From Onthophagus taurus (lineage: Eukaryota > Arthropoda > Insecta > Coleoptera > Scarabaeidae): 64,000 bases of DNA. Numbering within the stretch: the first letter of the stretch is position 1; each line of letters begins with the position of its first letter. Shown here piece by piece: positions 13,201 through 21,549 of this stretch. The stretch covers positions 1,493,001 to 1,557,000 of the forward strand of contig NC_091972.1 in the NCBI RefSeq assembly GCF_036711975.1. Direction: 5' to 3'. A model generated the notes under the pieces. That model did not search any database, had not been told where the DNA came from, and worked only from the letters and a program-made list of their open reading frames with translations. A program made the position numbers and the translations under genes.

Positions 13201-16200
13201 TTTTATATACTTATACATTATGATAGGGAAGATTAGGAATTAGCTTCTCTGTAAGCCACTTCTCATAATTTTACGAGTTCATGTCGCTATGGTAGTCTCA
13301 GCCTTTGGTTCCAGATTTAAAAATCAAGAGAGATTAAGGTATGAAACCCGTTTCACCCCGTTTCAGAGACACACCTGTACCACTTACAACACGTTTTTTT
13401 TTGAAAGTCTGTTTTATAATCATTTGGATAAATTGTAATAAATTGATTTCTTTTCATAAGAAATCACTTAATTCCAAGAATCTAACGTAATGGTTTTCTG
13501 AGAAATTTGGCTCAACAAATATCATACTGGCTATACATACATTGAATGAAAGTTTATCGGAAACTTTATTAAAATATTTCAATCTTTAAATAAAAGTTTT
13601 CAATATCTTAAAACGAAATTAATGTAATTAAATTACCATGTTTTCATGTTGATTGTATTCTCACTTTATATTTTGAAAACTGACGTTTTCTAAAATAACT
13701 GTCATTTCACCGTTTTAATTTTTAATTTTGAGGTTAAAATTCTGTTAAAATATCTAATATTAGATCGTTTGACTATTTACGCGGTAAATTTAAAATAAAA
13801 TTTTCAAATAATATTGCGCAAGATTGATTTTTAGTTTTATTTAAAGCTAAATTCATAATTTACGTTTAGCAAATAATGATATTTGCTAAGTGGACCCATA
13901 CACTGCGGTGTGTTTGGGTAGTCAATATTTTTTTACCTGTATACTTTGAATTTGCGGCAACCCCGTATTTTTAGGTTGAACGGCAATCACCTCACAATCT
14001 GGATCATCATGTTTATCCGGCACCAACATGTCTATCCTTTTCCGTTTCGCCGCTGTCTGTTGCATAGCCGTCATCTGATCGGGACTTCTCTTCGGCATTC
14101 TAGGTCCTTGATTCTGTATCGTTTGGTGTTGTTGCTGTTGCGGTCCATTTGTGGATGGTCCGGCCATTCTTGGTCTGATCTGTCGAAATGGCCCGCCGCC
14201 TCTTGATCCAATACCACCCCCACGAACTGGAGCTCGCAGGCGTGGTCCCATTGGTCCTCTTGGACCCATTGACCTCACCGATTGCGTCCCACGAACTTGT
14301 TGCTGCATTTGTTGTGGTCTGGATTGCATAGGTTGTCTTGGGTTAGGTTGTCGGTATGGGGGAGGTATTTGTTGAGGCGGTTGTTGAGGCATTTGTTGGG
14401 GTATCTGTTGAGGCATTTGTGAACGTGGTGGTGGTGGCATATGAGGTGGATACCCCGGACCGGGTGGGTAATACATTGGATTTGGAGGTCTGCAAATAAA
14501 ATTATAAAAATTGTAAGAAATGTTGATATTTTAATAACTTATTACAAGTAATTTATTGGCTTTATTGGAATGTGGGGTTATGTTAATTTTAGAAACATAC
14601 CATTTTGAAGGATCATGTTAGGTACCTTGTAATGTAAAAATGTTATTTTAGAAACGAAGTCTTTCATTTCAAGGTACAAATGTCAATTGACGTTTCAAAG
14701 TTCATTTTTTTTCTATAATACCTGTCAATTTGTTGTTAAGTTGGCAAAATTAACAGGGAGTTTTGTTTTATCATGTTTTGAAGTAAATATGTCACATTGA
14801 CGTTTGAGCTTTCGTTATTCAAAAAGAAAAGGTGCATAAAAAGTGTTGTGGGGTGTTTATTTGCTATTTACTTACCTAGAAAAGGTATTTTATTCTATTT
14901 AATTACTTTGTAGCACATTTTTATAACAAATATGTACTTCGTCAAAACCGTATTTATCTAAAAATTTATTAGTATTTTAACCTCAACTAATTAGTTACTG
15001 ACAATGTTACTAAAAATCATGAAAACAACATAAATTTTATAAGGGTCCTAGATAATACCAACAGAAACCCTAAATAATTTACATTGACAAGTATTATAGA
15101 AAAAAAACGAACTATAAATCTAAAACATACTTTTACGTCACTTTTCAAGTAAAAAATTCCAAAGTTATTTCAGTGTCCTCTAATGATAGAAATTTGACGT
15201 TGTACGTGATGTTTTTTATGACGTTTCAATGTCATTGTAAAGAGAGACTTTAATGATGAAATAACAGCTTAATGTTACCCACGTTTAAATAATAACAATT
15301 ACAACATAAACTATGCAAATTAACTTACTGATATTGTGGATATTGTGGATGATGATACATTGGTTGCGGTGGTACTCCAGGAGGGTGAGGATACATCGGT
15401 GGCGGCTGATATGGGTGTTGAGGTTGCGGAGGTTGTTGAAACTGTTGTATGTTGATGAGTACATTTTGTTGATGCATCCCTGCGTTGTTAGGTTGCAGTC
15501 TTGAAACTTGTTCTGCTAATTGCTGCATTGGTAGCCCCGCTAATGTGTTTAATGGATTTTGGGAATTCGAAGATGTAGCTCCTGAGGTGTTGAAGACCTG
15601 CTATATGATCCCAATTAAGATTAGTTATATGTACAAATTAAATAATTATTTCAATAACTTACTAATGCTCGGTTCCTATCTTCAAATCTATCAATTGATA
15701 TAAATTCAGAATCACTAGTGGTAAAACCTAGATCTTTTGCTCGATCGTAATTATTGCTGATTAAACTTGATATGAGGGAACCATCTGAAGCGTGGTTTGT
15801 TTCCGAAATCGATAAAGGATCTTCAATAGAAGGCGAGTTCCATCCTTTTTCTCTAGTTGCACGCGATTCGTTGTTATTTCGATTTTTGTTTGAAGCATTT
15901 TCTTCTAAATTCTCTTCATCTGTTATTTCCGTTATAGTAACAGTTTCTTTTAGTAACCCAGATTTAATTCGTATCTTAGGATAATCGGGAGATGATTCTG
16001 GTAAAGGTGTTGCTTCGGCTCCAGATGTAGCTTCACTTCCATAATCACTAGTTGCATCTTCTTTTTCATCATCATATTCACTACTTTTCATATCATCATC
16101 ATGATTAATTTCATCATTACGATTAATTTCTTCATTATTCTCATTTATTGTATTATCATTTAGATTTGTTGCAATATCATCCCGATTAATGTCATCATCA

Positions 16201-18747
16201 TTTACATCATCAACAACGTCGTCATCGCCGTTCTCTTCTGTAGATTCCATATTCGCTTCAGTATATTCTATAGGTTCAAGATTCGTTTCATCGCATTCAA
16301 TAGACCCGGGTTTGGCTTCCTCATCATCTTCGTCTCCAGTAAAACTGGTTGTAAATCTAATATCCGGTTCGTGTGGTTCATCACCTTCTTCAACATCTTC
16401 CCGGGTGTTTTCGACTACCGCTTCAACTTTGGGAGCCACTTTGATTTTTTCTTCGTCTTCTTTCGGTTCTTCTTGAGCCGTCTCTGGCTCATCAGTCTGA
16501 ACGCGGTCGTCTTCCGCCAGGATACTTTTAAAGGGGGGCGAATTCAAATTATACGTTTTCGGTGAAGTCACCACCTCGAAACTACTTGTCTCTTTGTCTT
16601 TACACTTGAGGGTGATCTTTATGGGCTCCAGAACTCTGTTCAATTGAACCTTGGGTTGTTTAATGTGGTGCAAAAGATGTGCGTTTAATTGGAAATCGCA
16701 CGCAAAGGTTATATTGCAGGAAGAACAGCGGAAATTCGGAGCTGTTTTTGCATCTTCTGAAAAAAAAAAAGGACGATATTAAAAAAAATTAATAAGATTA
16801 CGTTTTGTAATGTTGTTAAAAATTGGATTAGTTGGGTGTTTTAAGTTTAATATTAATTGGGAAAGATTGAAAACATTCCAATGGATTAAAAAAAGCGGGA
16901 TTATTAGCTTATAATTTACTTAAGTCTTGATGTAATTGTTTTCATCGTTCGACTCACAAGTTAATGTGCAATTTAGTACGTTTGAGAAGATAGGTTGTTT
17001 TCTATGCATGTATTAAGGGCATTTAAGTATGCACTTTATGGGTATGGTGTTATTGTTATGACTCCGCTGCGTGCTTTACATGAGGCCCATAAATGCACAA
17101 CAATGGTTGATTTTATTTTAGTTTGGCCAAATAAAAAGAGCGTTTTAAATCATAATTTTAGTGTAGTAGTTTTAAATTTTTTTTTTTACTCTAATCAGCT
17201 AATAACTGAGAATAATGTCCTTAAATTTGACATGAAGTATTGAAAATACTTGTTGATGACTTGTTAATGGTTGCTAATTTGTTTGAAGAATATGAGTGGA
17301 TTTTATAAACAATAATAACACAATACAGGTTAATGGGATAAAATTTAATAAAGAAAAGTTATCAAAAGTATAAACAAGGTATAAAAGAAGATCATGAAAA
17401 AATTAATGCGTTGAGTGATATAAAACAATGTAATAAGCAAGACTTAGAAATTATAGGATCTTAAAAATTATGTAAGAAAGTTTATACATAAATTCGAGGA
17501 AATTAATCGTTAACTAACAGATACATTTAAGAGTTTATTATTGACAACGCTGTTAATTTGTAGGTCTGGTTACCAACATTCGGATTTTGTCGTCTTGATA
17601 GCCGGGTGACTAAATCCGAATGTTTCTAGTTTTAGGTCTAATTTTAGTTCTAGTGATAGTAGTAGGTAGCGCTAGTTAGCATGAGTGATATCTTACGCTA
17701 ATGTTATGTTGCATATTTTTAATGAACTAAAACTAGAACCAACACTAGACCTAGAACTAAAAAGTATCAAGTTTAGCGTTTAACATTATCGAACAGCCCC
17801 CACCACTTTATTTTTAAAGATAGGGTAAAAAGTGTTTTAACAAAAAAAACTATAATTTATCTCAAATGCATACTTTTTTATAAGTACGAAGGCTTTCACG
17901 ATCGGTGTGAATTGAACTAAAATTAGAACTAACACTAGAAACTTTCGGGTTTTGCGCGTGTTTGAAGAAAAGGTTTGACGTTTCGGACGCCATGTTGCAA
18001 CCTTCTTTAGAAACTGGTTCGAACCAGTTTTCTTAAAAGACGCACGGCAAAACCCGAAAGTTTCTAGTGTTAGTTCTAATTTTAGTTCAGCATACTTCTT
18101 TATTATGTTAATACGGCGGAATTCCGAAAAATCCCACATTATTTATTCAATATGGCGATTTCGCCCCCTAGTGATCATCTTAGAAACTTGAAAATAATTT
18201 CCAGGATTTTCTCTTAGCCACTTTAGTGGTTAAATTTTTTACCGCAAATCTCTACAATGAGTAGTTTCCGAGATACAGAACTTTGCACGCTTATTTGACC
18301 ACCCCGTACAACATATTCACTTGGCACAAATGATTTTAAAGCGCCCTTAAAGCTTTGTTACAATTATGAAATTATTTGATTATTATTTGATATTATGAAT
18401 TACTTATTTATTAATTTTAATTCAATCAACTGTATCATTTTTGAATCACTATATATGATATTAAAATCATCTCAATGCAACTTTTGTATCATATTTACAT
18501 TAATGTTTATGTTCATTTAACCCTGATATCACAATCATTTACCCGGGAATCTGAATTTAGTGGGAAATTAAAATTACCTTGATTATGACAATTTAACAAC
18601 ATGCATTTAGTAAATAGTAGTTGTTTATTACACATTTTTTTTAACAAGTGCGAGGATTTCAAAAACCAATGATGTGCAAAGCTTTTAGGTCTCAATTTAC
18701 ATACCAGAATTTGATCTATCATGCGTGTCAGTCTTTGGGCTGATCAT
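7242..18747 (-). CDS. Nuclear protein with two widely separated C2H2 zinc fingers (six coding exons)
   Basis: Six exons join in frame: 18747-18705, 16756-15663, 15597-15329, 14489-13937, 8131-7847, 7784-7242, giving 2787 nt and 928 residues. Every junction has GT/AG sites. The ATG was chosen because an upstream stop is in frame and A occupies -3. A C2H2 finger lies at residues 25-45 (C25, C28, H41, H45) and a second at 801-822 (C801, C804, H817, H822). Between them are a long Asp/Glu/Asn-rich acidic region (about 60-300), a Pro/Gln/Tyr-rich stretch (about 400-530), an RG/GGG-rich segment (about 535-575), a basic KRKR cluster (617-620) that could be a nuclear localisation signal, and a VDLTDD segment (about 763) resembling a SUMO-interacting motif. 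The tail is His/Asn/Gln-rich. The composition suggests a chromatin or transcription cofactor; an HP1-associated Row/WOC-type protein is a possibility I cannot confirm. Intron 5 (5.8 kb) contains three transposon remnants. Confidence 0.82.
8598..8850. repeat. YTAGNN-hexamer fold-back repeat, left half
   Basis: This copy has inverted blocks of degenerate hexamers (ctagtt, ctaggt, ttagtt and similar) flanking 'gacgcacggttaaacccgaa'-type segments. It continues at 9999 on the other side of the hAT-like insertion, so the element was split. It belongs to the same family as copies near 10.1, 17.6-18.1, 26.9, 34.3, 55.4, 55.9, 62.2 and 63.8 kb. No coding capacity is visible. Confidence 0.8.
8859..9990. 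mobile_element. hAT-like non-autonomous transposon carrying an RTE-type reverse transcriptase fragment
   Basis: Both ends begin CAGTGnTG when read inward (CAGTGTTG on the left, CAGTGATG on the right). The element is flanked by a perfect 8-bp target duplication AATATACA at 8851-8858 and 9991-9998. An 8-bp duplication with CAGTG-type ends is the hallmark of hAT elements. Several gggtattta/taaataccc repeats lie just inside both ends (8873-8955 and 9900-9975). No hAT transposase or BED/dimerisation motif is present; the interior is a non-LTR reverse transcriptase remnant. It sits inside intron 5 of the zinc-finger gene and inside a fold-back repeat. Confidence 0.78.
8975..9765 (+). pseudogene. 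RTE-type non-LTR reverse transcriptase fragment
   Basis: Frame-shifted plus-strand segments match the palm and C-terminal parts of insect 'endonuclease-reverse transcriptase' proteins. In order they give LIYNIYKNATMTV and GRGVRQGDT (8977-9159), LSNLRYANDTVLMSD (9180-9374, with ANDT where the catalytic YADD box is expected), IEEVNSYVYLG (about 9395-9430), and then the conserved tail with RLKVTQRKLERSMLGVT and RRRTGLNDVVNIVAKLKW (9480-9764). The endonuclease domain and N-terminal RT are missing and at least three frame breaks occur, so it is dead. Assignment to RTE rather than another clade is from memory of the motif set. Confidence 0.8.
9999..10215. repeat. YTAGNN-hexamer fold-back repeat, right half
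   Basis: This is the continuation of the repeat interrupted by the hAT-like element. It contains 'cactagaactaacatttgaccgagaactag' type hexamer blocks followed by the inverted block 'tgtttctagttctaggtctag', separated by 'gccgtcttaagaggcgcacggc', which is itself self-complementary. Non-coding. Confidence 0.75.
10288..12639. mobile_element. Unclassified DNA transposon with CATTCCTCTG subterminal repeats
   Basis: The ends share an inverted repeat: GTAATTCTATAGAAACTATC on the left (about 10300-10320) and, reading inward from the right, GTGATTATACAGAAACTATC (about 12595-12620), preceded on both sides by ACTGTATAT. The exact outermost base and the target duplication are not clear because the right end abuts or overlaps the next element. 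The decamer CATTCCTCTG occurs repeatedly inside (about 10480, 10676, 10866, 11021, 11037, 12410, 12430) and once inverted (about 11083). The interior carries a transposase-like reading frame broken by one stop. The element lies in intron 5 of the zinc-finger gene on the opposite strand. Confidence 0.65.
11122..12273 (+). pseudogene. DDE-type transposase-like protein with one in-frame stop
   Basis: One reading frame runs from 11122 to 12273 except for a single TAA at 11347-11349; downstream of it the frame is open for more than 300 codons. Three motifs look like a DDE catalytic triad: MDFNENYN near 11398, FISDSPSTQYRN near 11645, and YLEAGYGKGASDGIGG near 11752. The C-terminus is Ser/Asp/Glu-rich. 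Related proteins with HxGKGxxDGxGG signatures are scattered in many invertebrate genomes as uncharacterised, transposon-derived proteins; I cannot assign a superfamily. Upstream, a Lys-rich segment resembles the region before the catalytic core in those proteins. It is a recently inactivated copy if the stop is genuine. Confidence 0.65.
12636..13528 (-). mobile_element. Degenerate Tc1/mariner-superfamily element
   Basis: The ends form an inverted repeat: CAGTAGGTAGGATATTTGTTG on the left, and reading inward from the right CCAGTATGATATTTGTTGAG, both followed by CA-AA-TT-CTCAGAA-like sequence. The flanking dinucleotides are TA on both sides, as expected of Tc1/mariner elements. The interior holds transposase remnants on the minus strand. 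Its left terminus overlaps the right end of the preceding transposon at 12636-12639, so one probably inserted at the edge of the other. Confidence 0.6.
12884..13390 (-). pseudogene. Tc1/mariner-type (DDE_3) transposase remnant
   Basis: Minus-strand segments match the C-terminal half of insect DDE_3 endonucleases: NYEKWLTEKLIPNLP (about 13215-13265), then WLLSKNIPFSPNLLKSQLYD and a GHVLFI block (12970-13218), where the family has GH.VLRLPPYHC. Further on is an acidic tail ending SETSSEDDF with a TAA at 12886-12884. The usual DNAPYH motif and the PPYH..NPIE block are missing and the frame breaks more than once. It is an old, non-functional copy. Confidence 0.6.
17560..18140. repeat. YTAGNN-hexamer fold-back repeats, two adjacent copies
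   Basis: Two copies lie side by side (about 17575-17785 and 17876-18095), in the intron before the zinc-finger gene's second coding exon. In the second, a 43-bp block at 17913-17955 is repeated in perfect inverted orientation at 18047-18089. The loop holds 'gacgtttcggacgccatgtt' and a short palindrome around ggttcgaacc. The outer flank 'tacgaaggctttcacg' at about 17885 recurs at the ends of other family members. No ORF of note; the 100-codon minus-strand ORF here is translated repeat. Confidence 0.85.
18145..18318. repeat. Solo terminal segment of a fold-back DNA transposon
   Basis: This stretch has the same succession of phrases as the ends of the 21.5-23.8 kb fold-back element: 'cgccccctag', then 'aaaataatttccag', a 'tctcttagccactt' box, 'gagatacagaact' and a terminal 'gaccaccccgtaca'. 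Spacing is similar but the bases have diverged. Only one end is present. Confidence 0.5.
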
Positions 18748-19031
18748 TATCCTGAAACTTAAATTAAAATGAACAATAAAGGAGGAAACTAAAGTGAATG
18801 AATAAAACGAAAAATGCTTGATAAAAGTATAAATTAACCTAAAAAATGGAGGGAAGTGTTATATTATGATGGTGCTATATTGGTTGTATAACCTTAAGGG
18901 TCAATTCTCGAATATTTTTAATGTAATATCAACTTATACTTGGATTTTAATGTCGTGCTCAATTGTAAATTTCTAAGCTTTAAATATTTTCCAATCTCAT
19001 TTTCAAAATAAATATAATAATAAGTACTTAC

Positions 19032-19075
19032 AGATACCACAATCATCCCTCTTTACAGTAATCGCTACGTTGGAT
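19032..19075 (-). other. Candidate 5' non-coding exon of the zinc-finger gene
   Basis: A 44-nt segment is bounded on the minus strand by a good acceptor (tttcttcaag, pyrimidine-rich) and a consensus donor GTAAGT at 19031-19026. Joined to the next exon (18751) it gives a stop just before the ATG at 18747, so it would act as 5' UTR. It could instead be a coincidence; no transcript evidence is available here. Confidence 0.35.
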
Positions 19076-19199
19076 CTTGAAGAAAGTTGTTTAGACAGTG
19101 ATAAACGTCCAGTCAAGTCAAATTTGACAATAACAACCGTTATGATTAGTATTTAAATGTTTACTTTTTGATTGAACGATACTTGAGTACGTAAACAAA

Positions 19200-19720
19200 T
19201 ACAAAGTATAACCGCGTTAGAGAGCGCCAATTCAGGTCGACCAATGATTTCGAGACCGTTAGCAAAACTGGGAACCGGGAAGGGAACGTTGGGGAAACGC
19301 TGTGGAAGGATATAAGTTGAAACTTCTCCTCATGGATTTAGGGTGAGAGAACCAACCGGCGCACGGTGTTCGCTTTGGTTTTTGGTGGGGGGAACCATTT
19401 CGAACCCATCGGTTAGCGTGGATTAGTGGGGGGAGAACATTCTATACGTATCTTCGTCTTTTCTCTTCATAAATTCTTCCTTCTCTCTCTCACATTTACC
19501 GCATCTCTCCTCTCTGAATCTCCCCTCACTAAATTTACTTCCCCCTCCCCTGTGTTGATCCGCCGCTTCTCCATTGTTTCGCGTGTTGAAGTTTTAGTCG
19601 GAGTTTCAACAATTATACACGATTTCAGCCCCCCACCAACACGATATATGTTGCGGTGAGGGAAGGCGGGGAATCGTGCAGTGGAACCGAGAAAGATAAT
19701 AATTAACTGTGCTAATGCCC
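19200..19720 (-). promoter_or_regulatory. Putative promoter region of the zinc-finger gene
   Basis: A locally GC-richer block lies just upstream (minus strand) of the candidate 5' exon. It contains CpG-bearing stretches such as accggcgcacgg and, on the minus strand, runs of GAGAGAGA (about 19480-19500) of the kind bound by GAGA-type factors in insects. No ORF here shows protein features. The assignment rests on position and composition. Confidence 0.35.
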
Positions 19721-21549
19721 TCGTTTCCCCTTCTCTCTCATGATGTTTCGTCGAACGGCGCCGTTCTGATTAATTACCGCTATTACCAGCACGGTTATTA
19801 CCAGTTTTTGTCGGCCGTGGTTTCAACATTTGGCGAGAATGGAAATGGAGGTGTTGTTGACTCATTCTTCATGGATACATTACGTTATCCTGACTCATTT
19901 ACATACCTAATTAATATTCTTTTAAATTCTAATTAAGCTAACGTTATCAATTGAATAAAGTAAACTTAAAAATATACTTGCTAAAAAAAGAATCGTTTTG
20001 GAATTCTATTTATGTGTGGAAAGAATGGAGTAGGATGACTCATTCATATAATCAACATTATTTTATAGGTGTAATTTAATCGTTTGACCTTAGTGTAATA
20101 TGATACACTTCAAATATTTTTATTAAATAATCTCTCTAATATTCTATTTATATAGAAACTTTGAATACCATTATTATCAGTTGTTTATCATTGATTTACG
20201 TATTACCACTGATAAGACTTATCAGGTTTAATGGCTTGGAACTTCAAGTTTGTAATGGAAAGGGAAACGTAAATCAAGTTGGAAGGTATAACTTTTAATG
20301 CTTTTATCTTTAATGGGAATTATGACTCACTTCAATCTCGTGTAATTGTTATTAGTTTAATTTTTACGAAAGATGATATAACTTAACTTTTGCTTAGAAA
20401 ATACTTTTTCAACATTATTTTTTTTGACGACGTTAGGTTTTAACCTTGAGTAACCTGAAAGAAACCTCCAAACGGATTTCTAAAAATAGAACATTGAAGG
20501 CCAACGTCCTGTTTATGTAAGCTATTATTGTAGGTACCTACGCGAAGGTTCTTGATACTTAACTTTGGGTTGCAGTTCAGGTAGAGATATTTGTTTGAGT
20601 TGGCGTGCTCTTTATTTATGAGTTTCAACCTATTCGTATTCAGTTACACTGTTAGTGTCATCTAAGCAATTACGTAATAATTTATGTTGATTATAAAGCT
20701 GATTTAAATTTGATCTTGATTCGATATTATTGATTATTTCAAATTGATGTTAAAATTTTAATTTTTTTAAAATAGCTAAATCTATTTTGACATTATCGAA
20801 TCAAATTAATTTCTCCTATTAATTAGAAATTTTCACTTTTAAGGATTTTTTAACAGATTAATCAATAGCTAGTTTGAAAACAGTATTCGAAGACCTTTCT
20901 GTTGATGTTCAACACAACTCCCTACCAATTTAAAGTTGGAAGGGTGGGGGACGCTTGGGGTAATCGTGAACTTTAGAGAAGTGAAAATGTTGGCAGAAGT
21001 CCCAAAAGAATAAAAATCGATATTTTGTGGAGAATTTATTAATTTTTTTAGAAACCAAGTTTTTTATGACACAAAGATATCTTATGCAATAGTCTCTTAA
21101 GACGGCTAAACCTGCTAAACCCCAATCATCACACTCCAACTTTATTCCATACAATAATTATGATTCAAAGTCAAATCAGTACCAACACTTATACTGATGC
21201 ATATACAATAAGTAGAAAGAACAGCAATGATTTTGTCATATCAGAAACCGCTACTTGATAGCAGATATAGTAGCAGATATACTTGACAAATTGGAAAGGG
21301 CGAACTATCTAGCATCTGGTTATCATTAGATTGAAATGGAACAAACAGATATAAAAAACCCGTCTTTACCACCGAACATGGACATTTCAAATTTAAAAGA
21401 ATGATAACTCGAAGACACGTGTCTCGTTTATCTCGATGACATTATAATCTACTCGTCAGCACTGAAAGACCATCATTAACGTTTATTAATTCATCAAGCA
21501 CTTTTGTCTTAAATGCAATATGATGTTGCAGCCTTCTATTATTCATTTT
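19721..21549. other. Intergenic DNA, nothing recognised
   Basis: AT-rich sequence with only short chance ORFs on both strands (for example 20440-20628 and 20930-21154 minus). No splice-supported exon, RNA gene or repeat family member was recognised. The segment 21300-21480 has short phrases reminiscent of retroelement coding DNA ('tatctcgatgacattataatctac', resembling an LDDII polymerase box) but it is too degraded to classify. Confidence 0.45.

Noticed and set aside
16189..16476. Ser-rich plus-strand ORF
   Set aside because: It is the antisense of the acidic Asp/Glu-rich exon of the zinc-finger gene.
17990..18030. tRNA-like ggttcgaacc motif
   Set aside because: The motif is part of a short palindrome in the fold-back loop; no cloverleaf arms or A box surround it. 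No tRNA genes were recognised in the window.
18513..18722. Cys/His-containing ORF resembling zinc fingers
   Set aside because: It overlaps the small coding exon in another frame and runs through the intron; the Cys and His spacing does not fit C2H2 or MYM fingers.
19028..19145. Open minus-strand reading frame ending VKRDDCGIC as a coding exon of the zinc-finger gene
   Set aside because: No ATG or acceptor explains its upstream part, and joining it to the next exon produces an immediate stop. Kept only as a possible 5' UTR exon.
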